Assembly (NCBI GenBank): GCA_015767395.1
Contig: JADWMI010000074.1
Location: 1 to 9,571, forward strand
Origin: Bacteroidota bacterium
GTDB taxonomy: Bacteria > Bacteroidota > Bacteroidia > Flavobacteriales > Flavobacteriaceae
DNA length: 9,571 bases
Direction of reading: 5' to 3'
Made by a program: the position numbers and the translations under genes. Below the pieces are notes generated by a model that was not told the origin of the DNA, searched no databases, and saw nothing but the letters and a program-made list of their open reading frames with translations. Below, in pieces: positions 1 to 7,114 of the stretch; position 1 is the stretch's first letter; each line of letters opens with the position of its first letter.

Positions 1-127
1 GTCCTGCTTATTATACTGAATGATCTATTATCACACCTTAAGTGTCCCATTCTTCAATTTAAACAACATTCCACTTTGCTCTTTTTTTGAATAAGCTAAT
101 AAATCAAGATTCTATTTTAATTGAGAG

Positions 128-191
128 TCAGTTCACTTTTGGAAATGAACAGTTCACTTTTAAATTTAGCCACTTCACCAATTCAGTTCAT
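128..191 (+). promoter_or_regulatory. Array of LytTR-like direct repeats, putative operator
   Basis: The 12-mer CAGTTCACTTTT occurs twice without mismatch, at 129-140 and 150-161. A third degenerate copy (CACTTCAC) starts at 171, so three copies sit at an exact 21-bp period, two helical turns. A fourth copy, TCAGTTCAT at 183-191, is out of that phase. The first, second and fourth copies match the LytTR regulator half-site consensus [TA][AC][CA]GTTN[AG][TG] at 8/9, 8/9 and 9/9, and a 21-22 bp repeat period is typical of that family. The second copy is also half of a perfect dyad TGAAC-A-GTTCA (146-156), so a dimeric repressor is an alternative. Repeats and spacing are seen directly; the LytTR assignment is inference. 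Confidence 0.45.
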
Positions 192-220
192 CTTTCAACT
201 CCCTAATACTAATACATTTG
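187..220 (+). promoter_or_regulatory. Bacteroidota-type promoter for the 57-residue ORF
   Basis: TACATTTG at 213-220 is a perfect match to the Bacteroidota -7 element TAnnTTTG. It lies about 42 bp before the ATG at 262, leaving an A-rich leader of about 35 nt. The -33 element is poor: only TTCA (187-190) or TTTC (193-196) lies at plausible spacing. A weak -33 box next to upstream direct repeats would fit a promoter that needs an activator, but this is inference. Confidence 0.45.
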
Positions 221-261
221 TATCATAATTACAAAACAAATCATTACAAAAAACAACAATT

Positions 262-435
262 ATGGAAGCACAAATTCAAAAAATAGAAACAGGATCTACT
301 AACTCTTTTGAAAAAGTATTAGTTATTACAATTAAACCTCTTAACCTATCTAAAAGGGTAAAAACATTTTTACAAAAATTGAATTCAACTATGGAAGGAT
401 TAGGTTCAGCAGCGGCTTTTGCTATTAGAAATTAA
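262..435 (+). CDS. Small protein of 57 residues, unknown function
   Basis: The frame starts with ATG after an A-rich leader (AAAAAACAACAATT), the usual Bacteroidota start context, and ends in TAA. The peptide begins MEAQIQKIETG. It has a hydrophobic, strand-like stretch at about 19-26 (VLVITIKP), a lysine-rich middle at about 31-40 (KRVKTFLQK), and a small, apolar Gly/Ala tail (GLGSAAAFAIRN, 46-57). There is no signal peptide, lipobox, zinc motif or clear DNA-binding fold, and I do not recognise the family. The promoter-like element and repeat array just upstream support expression. It lies 86 bp before the DUF4251 gene on the same strand and could share its transcript. It may instead be a chance frame. 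Confidence 0.45.
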   Translation: MEAQIQKIETGSTNSFEKVLVITIKPLNLSKRVKTFLQKLNSTMEGLGSAAAFAIRN

Positions 436-521
436 CAACTGAAGTGTGGGTTAAAAACTTTTGAAGGTATTTCTAAAAAAAGATTAAACAGCTAATAAAA
501 CAGCACAAATATGTATTAATT

Positions 522-1031
522 ATGAAAAAAGTAATTAAAGATTTTATTTTGTTTTTACCGTTATTGAAAAAATTCATTGAGAAAAAAATTTCATTGAAAA
601 AAATAAAAGAAACTAAGGCGGAAACAGCGTATTTAAATATGGTTTACTTAGTTGAATCGAAATCATATATCTTCGAGGCTGAAGAAGTTAACCCATTTGG
701 AGGTGCAAATATTAGTATTAAAGGTGAAGGTGACTATTTAAAAATTGAAAATGATTGTGTAAACACATTCTTACCTTATTTTGGAGTACTGCATTCTAAC
801 GTTGGTAACTACGGTAACGGATCCATCAGTATTAATAACGCTATTGAAAGTTACAAAGTGTTTTATAATGATGTTAAGAAAAAAATCAGCATAAAACTTA
901 AGGGTTATAAAAATTTAGAAGCGTTCAATATAATTCTAGAAGTTTATGTAGGCGGGGCTGCTTCATTATCTATATTTGGCAGCAACAGAAGCACTATATG
1001 TTATGATGGAATTATACATAAAGTAAAGTAA
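522..1031 (+). CDS. DUF4251 domain protein
   Basis: The 169 residues match the pattern of DUF4251 proteins, a mainly Bacteroidota family of unknown function. Visible marks are VESKSYIFEAEE (44-55), the two-glycine turn before strand NISIKGEGDYLKIEND (63-78), the signature LPYFGV (84-89), the glycine/asparagine-rich loop at 91-101, SYKVFYNDVKKKISIKLK (110-127), and the terminal VGGAASLSIFGSNRSTICYDG (143-163, in part). Relatives usually carry a signal peptide or lipobox. Here the N-terminus is lysine-rich with only a short apolar stretch (FILFLPLL, 8-15), no lipobox cysteine and then a basic helix at 16-32, so export is uncertain. ATG at 522 is the first usable start, because an ATG at 511 meets a stop at once. 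The META-domain gene follows after 6 bp, which suggests cotranscription. Biochemical role unknown. Confidence 0.85.
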   Translation: MKKVIKDFILFLPLLKKFIEKKISLKKIKETKAETAYLNMVYLVESKSYIFEAEEVNPFGGANISIKGEGDYLKIENDCVNTFLPYFGVLHSNVGNYGNGSISINNAIESYKVFYNDVKKKISIKLKGYKNLEAFNIILEVYVGGAASLSIFGSNRSTICYDGIIHKVK

Positions 1032-1037
1032 TTTATT

Positions 1038-1469
1038 ATGAAAGTCCTAACAACTACATTATATCTTATCGTTATTTTTTTAAGTATTTCATGCAGTAGC
1101 TATAAGAGTAATCAAACGGTTAAATCAAAGACAATATTGAATGATATTTGGGTGCTACATTCAATAAAATCAAAGATTTATGACAAATCTAGCGTTAAAC
1201 ATCCTTATTTGGAAATTAATATTAGTGAAAAAAAAATTTATGGTAATGATGGGTGTAATCGAATTAGAGGATCAATAAAACATATCACTAACAAAACAAT
1301 TGAATTTACAGATATTGCGAAAGCGCGTATGCGTTGCCCAAATATGGAAATGACCAATAAATATTTAAGGTTACTCCAAAAAACAAGGTATTTTAAAATT
1401 CAAAATTTACATCTAACTCTTTTAGATTCAGATAAAAATATAATTATGCGTTTTTCAAAAGCGGACTAG
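1038..1469 (+). CDS. META-domain (HslJ-like) lipoprotein
   Basis: This is a 143-residue envelope lipoprotein. A lysine and apolar signal (1-18) ends in LSISC, with Cys19 as the likely lipidated residue; the box is slightly off consensus, with Ser at -3. The mature part is one META/HslJ domain: the W-containing opening NDIWVLHSI (35-43), the strand PYLEINISEKKIYGNDGCNRIRG (56-78, in part) with the family's G-x-x-G-C-N-x-x-x-G core, the RMRCPNMEMTNKYLRLL segment (97-113) with its C-P-N/D-M-E motif, and the final strand pair LHLTLLDSDKNIIMRF. HslJ in E. coli is a heat-inducible outer-membrane protein linked to novobiocin resistance. Many META proteins have no known activity. No Bacteroidota surface-export signal is obvious after the cysteine, so it probably faces the periplasm. 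It lies 6 bp after the DUF4251 gene. Confidence 0.85.
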   Translation: MKVLTTTLYLIVIFLSISCSSYKSNQTVKSKTILNDIWVLHSIKSKIYDKSSVKHPYLEINISEKKIYGNDGCNRIRGSIKHITNKTIEFTDIAKARMRCPNMEMTNKYLRLLQKTRYFKIQNLHLTLLDSDKNIIMRFSKAD

Positions 1470-1585
1470 TTTAACATGATTTATATGAATCTCAATATAA
1501 AAAGGTTTGGTTAGACAATGTTTTGTCATTATTAGATCTTAGTGATATTTATTAACTACTAATTTAGGTTAATTGTTCTAAGTTT

Positions 1586-1622
1586 AAAATAAGGCTGGCT
1601 ACAACAATTCTAGCCTTATTTT
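1586..1622. terminator. Bidirectional intrinsic terminator
   Basis: AAAATAAGGCT (1586-1596) and AGCCTTATTTT (1612-1622) form an 11-bp perfect stem around a 15-nt loop. The stem continues into a T run on the + strand, and its A-rich left arm gives a T run on the - strand. It sits between the converging META-domain gene and the LTxxQ gene, 11 bp beyond the latter's stop codon, so it can serve both directions. Confidence 0.8.
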
Positions 1623-1633
1623 TGTCAATTTAT

Positions 1634-2023
1634 TTACCATCCCTTTTTTATTTTAATATTCCAAAGTATTATTTTAAAGTTTTTTTCATGAATTTTATAT
1701 TGGTGGGTAGTAAGAATCTCTTTTACATTTAAATTCATTTCATCGACGATACTTGAAAGTTTTATTTTAAAATCTTCACTCGTATATTTCTCTTTTTCAT
1801 TACCTAAACTCTCCATTTCTGAAGTGTATTTTAAAATTATATCATAATAAACTTCCTTTACCTCATCTGTCATCTTCATAATTTCTACTTCCTGAGAAAA
1901 CCATTTTTTTATATATTCATTTTCTTCAATTGAATAAAATAATTCTTCATTGCTCTTCTGAGAATAAACAGCGTTAGAAATTATTAATAAGGGTATTACT
2001 AAAACTAAATTTAAATATTTCAT
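1634..2023 (-). CDS. Small secreted helical protein with LTxxQ motif (possibly Spy/CpxP-like)
   Basis: This 129-residue protein has a clear signal peptide (MKYLNLVLVIPLLIISNAVYSQ, 1-22, in part), with cleavage probably just before or after Gln22. The mature part is almost wholly helical and charged, with no cysteine. Two segments resemble the repeat seen in periplasmic Spy/CpxP-type proteins: MTDEVKEVYYDIILKY (51-66) and ILTTHQYKIHEKN (103-115), the latter with an exact L-T-x-x-Q motif. That family senses envelope stress or chaperones proteins in the periplasm, but the overall resemblance is weak and I hold the family call loosely. It is the last gene in the minus-strand run, 142 bp after the potassium channel gene. 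A promoter-like element in that gap suggests it can be expressed on its own. Confidence 0.7.
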   Translation of the reverse strand: MKYLNLVLVIPLLIISNAVYSQKSNEELFYSIEENEYIKKWFSQEVEIMKMTDEVKEVYYDIILKYTSEMESLGNEKEKYTSEDFKIKLSSIVDEMNLNVKEILTTHQYKIHEKNFKIILWNIKIKKGW

Positions 2024-2090
2024 AATTAAAAATTTATACAGTTAATATTTAAAAGAAACTCCTTTTCTGCTAAACAACACTTCGATTTGA

Positions 2091-2123
2091 TAAAGTTACT
2101 TCTCCCGATATCATTATATCAAA
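2091..2123 (-). promoter_or_regulatory. Promoter-like element before the LTxxQ gene
   Basis: On the minus strand, TTTG (2120-2123) is followed after 21 bp by TAACTTTA (2091-2098), a 7/8 match to TAnnTTTG. The spacing falls within the range known for Bacteroidota promoters. The start point would be near 2084, giving a leader of about 60 nt before the ATG at 2023. Confidence 0.4.
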
Positions 2124-2165
2124 ACTCTCATTATAGTATCTGTAGAATATTTACTCAATTCCTGT

Positions 2166-2831
2166 TTAATCTTTATTTCCTATGTTCACTTGACTAATAT
2201 ACTTACCAATAACTATTGCTGTAATTACTACTAAATAGATTTGACCTGTTAAACCTATAAGTATTGATGCATTTTTAGCTACAGATGACACTGGCAATAT
2301 ATCACCATAACCTATTGTAAGTAAAGTTATATAGCTATAGTACATTGCATTTTCAGTTAATGAGCCGCCTTCAGTAAACCCTAGAAAAGATCCAGGAGAA
2401 ACCATTTCAATTGAAATACAAATAAAAAAACCAAGTAATCCAAGTGATATATAGCCACTTATTAACCCAATTATTACATTCTCATTTACTACCGAAGATT
2501 TCCATACTTGCTTTATCAATTCAAATGTTACTAAAACATAGAACAGAAAATATGATGACATTTTTATAAAATTAAACATCAATCCATTTTCATTCACAAT
2601 AATATTAGAAGTTAGAATTAAAGTGGTTATAATTAAAACTAAAATTGAAAGCCACATTAGTTTTTTCTTCTTAGACAGTAATAAAATTCCAGCTAACAAA
2701 TTAATTTGGAATAATAAGGTTGACACTAAATTATCAAAAATTATCGAAGGAATCAATAGTGAACCAAATAAAGCAATTACCTGACTAAAAAAGAATATCT
2801 TATATCTGTTTATAAAGAGCCTATCAATCAT
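2166..2831 (-). CDS. Six-TM potassium channel family protein
   Basis: This is a 221-residue inner-membrane protein with the potassium selectivity filter TIGYGD at 172-177. Apolar segments at about 12-32, 35-53, 58-79 and 88-106 precede a pore unit: TM5 at 118-142, pore helix at 160-171 (ENAMYYSYITLL), filter, and TM6 at 186-212. The family works as tetramers that pass potassium. The fourth segment lacks the regular Arg/Lys spacing of a voltage sensor, and no RCK or cyclic-nucleotide domain follows, as the protein ends soon after TM6. Gating therefore cannot be predicted. The gene begins 48 bp after the RND permease stop with no convincing promoter in the gap, so it is probably cotranscribed with the efflux genes. 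A role in balancing membrane potential during proton-driven export is speculation. Confidence 0.9.
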   Translation of the reverse strand: MIDRLFINRYKIFFFSQVIALFGSLLIPSIIFDNLVSTLLFQINLLAGILLLSKKKKLMWLSILVLIITTLILTSNIIVNENGLMFNFIKMSSYFLFYVLVTFELIKQVWKSSVVNENVIIGLISGYISLGLLGFFICISIEMVSPGSFLGFTEGGSLTENAMYYSYITLLTIGYGDILPVSSVAKNASILIGLTGQIYLVVITAIVIGKYISQVNIGNKD

Positions 2832-2879
2832 TTTATTTACGTTTTAAACTTTTGAGCTAAATTTTTCCGAGATACAATT

Positions 2880-5800
2880 TTAGTCTAACAATTCTTCATT
2901 AAACTTATATCCATTATAATTAACTTTATATAATATGCTATAAAAAGCAGGAATGAATAGCAGTGTAATTACAGTTCCAAATAACAAACCAATCATAATT
3001 GTTACTGCCATTGGTTCCCACATTGCTCCACCACCAAGATATAAAGGGATTAATCCTAAAACGGTCGTAAAAGTTGCCAAAATAATTGGTCTAAACCGTT
3101 GTAAACAAGCAGAAATAATTGCATCCTGAGGTGTACGTTTTAATTCATTTTCTTCAACTTCTATTCTATCTACCAGTACAATAGCATTGTTTATTACGAT
3201 TCCTGCTAAAGAAATAACGCCTAAAAATGCCATAAAACCAAAAGGCACCCTAAAAATTAATAATCCTATTACCATACCAATTACTCCTAATGGAATAGTT
3301 AAAACAATCATAGTCATTTTTCTAAAGGAATTAAACTGAATGATTAGCAACATAATAATTATAAAACCCGAAAGTGGTAGATACTTTATAACCGCTCCCA
3401 TATTTTCAGCACTACTCTCAGCATCACCACCTAACGAATACGTATAGCCATCTCCCCAATTTTCTTTTTGTTTTTCTAACCATGGCTTTAATATTAAACC
3501 TATTTCATTTGCATTTCCGTTTTCTGTTAATTGACTTTGAATATTGATAGTTCGGGTTAAATTCAATCTCTTTATTTTAGCATATTGCCATTGAGGAATA
3601 ATTTTAGCAACTTGCAATAAAGGTACACTTTTACCCGAATTTTGACTATAAATATTTAGTGATTCTAGCGATGCCAACGATTGTTCTTTACTTGCCTCAC
3701 TCAGCATTACAATAGGAATTGACTTATCTCCTTCACGAAACTCACCTGCTTGAAAACCATCTAAAACTGTTTGAAGTGATGTTGCAATATCTTGATTCGT
3801 AATTCCTGCTGATTGAGCATTATTTTTATTTATCGAAATAACAAACTTCTTCCCCTTTGGTCCCCAATCATCTTTTATATTTTTGGTTCCAGAAATACTG
3901 AATAACTTTGTTTTTATAGATTCCGAAATAATTGCCAATTTATCAGGATTGTCTCCAGACACTTTTACTTCTATGGGAGTACCACCACCACCTGCTCCTA
4001 ACAATCCAACTTTTATATCTGCATTTGGAAAAGTATTGAAACAAAATACATCTAACTGATTAATCATATCATTATTGACTAAAAAGTCAGTTGTATTCAC
4101 CAAAATATGTGCATAATTAGAATTCGCTTCATCGGCATTGTAGCCCAAATCATATGCTGAAGGTCCTTTACCTATATATGCAGACCAATTTACAATTCCA
4201 TCTTTTCTAGTTTCACCTATTTTTAAATTCTCTTGAATAAACTTTTCAATAGCTAATACCGTTTCTGTAGTACTTTCAATTTTAGTTCCTTGTGGTAAGT
4301 TCACATCGATAGTAATCATATTTCTATCACTATCTGGGAAGAATAAAACATCTAAATATTTGAATCCAAGAATGGATAAAAAGAACAAGGCTACAATGCC
4401 AAATAACACAGTTTTTTTCCACGAAAGTGCCCAAAGAATAAGGTCTTTGTATTTTTCTTTCATTGCGAGTATCGCTCTCTCTAAAATCCCTAATTTTTTA
4501 TCTTCTTTTTTCTCAACTTTTAAGAAAAACACACAAAATAAAGTGATGATACTCAAGGAAATCAACCAAGATGCTAATAAAGCAATTGTAATCACAACGA
4601 AAATTGGCCCCATAATATCTCCCATTGCAGATTCTGCCATAAAGAAAGCCAAAAATGCAGCCGAAGTCGTTAAGGTTGAAATCAATAAGGGCATTAATAA
4701 TTCTGAACTAGCTTCTATAGCGGCCTGTTTTACTGGAATTCCATTTTCCATTTTTACCATAATAGTTTCAGCAACTACAATAGCATTATCCACCATCATT
4801 CCCAATGCCATAATTAATGCAGCTAAAGAGATTTGATTTAATCCAATATCGATAAGTCCCATTACCATTAGCGTGGTAATCGTAACAATCGGAATTAAAC
4901 TTGCAATTACTAGACCTGTTCTAAACCCTAAAAAGATAAGCATTACTACCAAAACAATAGCTATGGCTTGTAAAAGATTACTCATAAATCCACTTATCTT
5001 GGTACTGATATATTGGTCTATTGATGCTAATTTTGACACAGAAAGACCAATAGGAAGTTTTTCACTAAACGATGTTAAAACCACATCTACTTCTTCTCCT
5101 AATTTAATTATATTTCTATCTTTCTTTAAAGAGATATGTAAAGAAACTCCTTCTTTTCCGTTAATTCTTACAATTTGTTCAGGTGGATAAATATAACCTT
5201 TCTCAATAATCGTAATATCTTCTAAAGCAACAACCTCTCCATTTTGACCAACAGGAACAAGCATTCCTTTTATGTCATCGAGTGAATTAAAATTCCCCGT
5301 AGGTTCTAAAATTATACGTTCTTCTTCAATATTTATTTCTCCTCCCGAATTTAAAATATTGGTACTTTGAATCAAGTTTTTCAAAGTACTAGAAGTTAAC
5401 CCGTAAGCCTTTAATTTTGCGTTGTCAAATTTTACAAATACACGTTCTGCTTGGGCTCCGTTAATTTCAACTTTAGCAGCATCTTCTAGTCGTATTAGTT
5501 TGTCTCGTAAATCATCTGCATATTCTTTTACTTCTTTATAAGAAAACCCATCACTTGTTATACCTACTGCTATTCCAAAAACTTCACCAATACCATCATC
5601 TTTTAATTGAGGATGCACATTACTTGGCAGTCCTTGAAGTGAACTTAATTTACGTCGTAATCTATCCCAAACGGATTGTAATTCTTCAGGCTTTACATCC
5701 ATTCTTAATTCAATGTTCACAACCGAAAGTCCAGTACGAGATGTACTTGTAACTTTTTTTAATTCTGGCAATTCTTGTACAAGTTTTTCAATCTTGTCTG

Positions 5801-5990
5801 TTACCAACTCTTCTACACGTTCTGGTCCAGCGCCAGGAAAGGACGTTATAACTGAAGCAACACGAATGGTATAAGGTGGCATACTATCTCGTGAAAGCGA
5901 GGTATAAAATAGCATTCCCATTATAAGGAAAACACCAAGGATACTTAAAACTACTCTATTTTTTTCTATTGAAATTTTAGCAAAATTCAT
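2880..5990 (-). CDS. RND efflux permease (AcrB-type superfamily)
   Basis: The 1036-residue length is normal for an RND pump. Twelve TM segments can be placed at about 13-31, 337-356, 360-380, 387-408, 432-452, 462-490, 528-548, 870-886, 893-913, 920-941, 965-986 and 995-1019, with two large periplasmic loops forming the porter and docking domains. The first loop opens with the family segment FPGAGPERVEELVTDKIE (51-68). TM4 has GMMVDNAIVVAE (397-408): Asp401 matches the essential Asp407 of AcrB, but the second Asp is Asn402. TM10 has INNAIVLVD (933-941) with Asn934 where AcrB has Lys940. Both changes are common outside the AcrB subgroup. No methionine-rich copper relay is evident, so heavy-metal export is not indicated, and the substrate is unknown. 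It starts 21 bp after the membrane-fusion gene and works with it and the outer-membrane protein as a tripartite pump. Confidence 0.95.
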   Translation of the reverse strand: MNFAKISIEKNRVVLSILGVFLIMGMLFYTSLSRDSMPPYTIRVASVITSFPGAGPERVEELVTDKIEKLVQELPELKKVTSTSRTGLSVVNIELRMDVKPEELQSVWDRLRRKLSSLQGLPSNVHPQLKDDGIGEVFGIAVGITSDGFSYKEVKEYADDLRDKLIRLEDAAKVEINGAQAERVFVKFDNAKLKAYGLTSSTLKNLIQSTNILNSGGEINIEEERIILEPTGNFNSLDDIKGMLVPVGQNGEVVALEDITIIEKGYIYPPEQIVRINGKEGVSLHISLKKDRNIIKLGEEVDVVLTSFSEKLPIGLSVSKLASIDQYISTKISGFMSNLLQAIAIVLVVMLIFLGFRTGLVIASLIPIVTITTLMVMGLIDIGLNQISLAALIMALGMMVDNAIVVAETIMVKMENGIPVKQAAIEASSELLMPLLISTLTTSAAFLAFFMAESAMGDIMGPIFVVITIALLASWLISLSIITLFCVFFLKVEKKEDKKLGILERAILAMKEKYKDLILWALSWKKTVLFGIVALFFLSILGFKYLDVLFFPDSDRNMITIDVNLPQGTKIESTTETVLAIEKFIQENLKIGETRKDGIVNWSAYIGKGPSAYDLGYNADEANSNYAHILVNTTDFLVNNDMINQLDVFCFNTFPNADIKVGLLGAGGGGTPIEVKVSGDNPDKLAIISESIKTKLFSISGTKNIKDDWGPKGKKFVISINKNNAQSAGITNQDIATSLQTVLDGFQAGEFREGDKSIPIVMLSEASKEQSLASLESLNIYSQNSGKSVPLLQVAKIIPQWQYAKIKRLNLTRTINIQSQLTENGNANEIGLILKPWLEKQKENWGDGYTYSLGGDAESSAENMGAVIKYLPLSGFIIIMLLIIQFNSFRKMTMIVLTIPLGVIGMVIGLLIFRVPFGFMAFLGVISLAGIVINNAIVLVDRIEVEENELKRTPQDAIISACLQRFRPIILATFTTVLGLIPLYLGGGAMWEPMAVTIMIGLLFGTVITLLFIPAFYSILYKVNYNGYKFNEELLD

Positions 5991-6011
5991 AATAGCTATA
6001 TTTTAATACTG

Positions 6012-7103
6012 TTATTTTAATTTTACTTCTTGACCATCTAATAAACTTTGCAAACCTGCAGTTGCGATTATATCTCCTGATTTTAAACCACCTAAGATTT
6101 TAAATCCTGATGAAGTCAATTCTCCAATTTCAATAACTTGTTTTTTTACTTGACCCGTTTTGCCATCTTTAGATATTATTAGAAACACAAAATTTCCATT
6201 GCCATCTTCTCCCACTGCTTTAACTGGAACTACTAATGCGTTGTCCGTAGTTTTTGTTGAATCATTAAAATCAAAAGTAATGTTAGCTGCCATTCCAGGT
6301 TTTATAGCATCTGCAGGATTAATGATATCTATTTTTACAGGATAAGTCGAAGAATTGACATCCAATATTGGTGCAACCTCAATAATAGTTCCTTTAAATA
6401 GTTTCCCTTCAATGGCTGAAAAACTAAGGGTAGTTTCCATATTTAACTTTACTTTATTAATAACATTCTCTGGTAAACCAACCATAACATTGATGCCTTT
6501 ACCTGCGTTTAAGACTGCTATCGTTTTTCCTGAACTTACATTTTCATTAATACTTACACTTTTAGAAGCAATGATTCCGTTCTTCGGTGCTCTAATAATC
6601 CCATAGCTAATCTGTGAATTTTGAATACTTCTATTTCTTTTTGCAGATTCAAATTGGCCCAAGGATGATTGATATAAGTTTTTAGCATTTTCATAATCAC
6701 TTAATGAATTGCTTCCCTTTTCATATAAAGATTTTACTCTATTTAAATTTGATTTAGAAGTATTCATATCAGATTGAGCTGCATTTACAGCAGATATTGC
6801 TTGTTCATAAGCAAGATTTGCTTGTACGTTATCTAACTTGGCAATCAAATCACCTTTTTTAACCTGCTGTCCAACTTTAGCGTTGAGTCTTACAATAATT
6901 CCATTGGCTCTAAAACTCAATTCAATTTCATCACCGGCTTTTACAGTACCGCTAAAAGTTCGTACACTTTGTCCATCTGAGACTCCTACGATTTCATATT
7001 TAACAGGGCGTAAAACAACTTCTTTTACGACTACTTTATCTTTACATGCACTTAAAATAATAAATGTAATTAGTATAAATATATGGTTTATTGTAAGTTT
7101 CAT
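6012..7103 (-). CDS. RND membrane-fusion lipoprotein (HlyD/AcrA family)
   Basis: This 363-residue periplasmic adaptor would bridge the RND permease and the TolC-type channel. The signal peptide ends in a good lipobox, LSAC, with Cys20 lipidated. The expected domains follow in order: first lipoyl half at about 55-92 (GIIVRLNAKVGQQVKKGDLIAKLD), a helical hairpin at about 93-163 rich in Ala, Gln and Ser, second lipoyl half at 165-198 (IIRAPKNGIIASKSVSINENV, in part), a beta-barrel at about 203-278 ending PGMAANITFDF, and a membrane-proximal domain at 285-363 (ALVVPVKAV...GLKSGDIIATAGLQSLLDGQEV in part). The hairpin is of ordinary length for RND adaptors. The gene lies 11 bp after the TolC fusion gene and 21 bp before the permease, so the three should be translated from one message. 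Confidence 0.95.
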   Translation of the reverse strand: MKLTINHIFILITFIILSACKDKVVVKEVVLRPVKYEIVGVSDGQSVRTFSGTVKAGDEIELSFRANGIIVRLNAKVGQQVKKGDLIAKLDNVQANLAYEQAISAVNAAQSDMNTSKSNLNRVKSLYEKGSNSLSDYENAKNLYQSSLGQFESAKRNRSIQNSQISYGIIRAPKNGIIASKSVSINENVSSGKTIAVLNAGKGINVMVGLPENVINKVKLNMETTLSFSAIEGKLFKGTIIEVAPILDVNSSTYPVKIDIINPADAIKPGMAANITFDFNDSTKTTDNALVVPVKAVGEDGNGNFVFLIISKDGKTGQVKKQVIEIGELTSSGFKILGGLKSGDIIATAGLQSLLDGQEVKLK

Positions 7104-7114
7104 TTTGGTTAATT

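Noticed and set aside
1..50. A 16-codon minus-strand frame starting with ATG at 50 and running off the left edge.
   Set aside because: Too short to judge and without a promoter-like element or recognisable N-terminus.
1..90. A 29-codon frame open from the left edge on the + strand.
   Set aside because: It is short, has no recognisable motif, and is not followed by a terminator, so chance is the simpler reading.
456..463. AACTTTTG as a -7 box for the DUF4251 gene.
   Set aside because: It has a mismatch in the key TA dinucleotide and no paired -33 box, too weak to report as a promoter.
2106..2121. Small inverted repeat GATAT-CATT-ATATC between the channel and LTxxQ genes.
   Set aside because: The stem is only 5 A/T-rich base pairs and has no T tract, so it is not a credible terminator.
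2832..2879. Search for a promoter between the permease and the channel gene.
   Set aside because: No TAnnTTTG or near match at workable spacing was found, so the channel is treated as cotranscribed.
4360..5190. Long open frames on the + strand inside the RND permease gene, with similar ones at 5555-5752 and 6160-7128.
   Set aside because: They lie antisense to strongly supported efflux genes, their peptides look like no family and they lack start context, so they are by-products of the coding strand.
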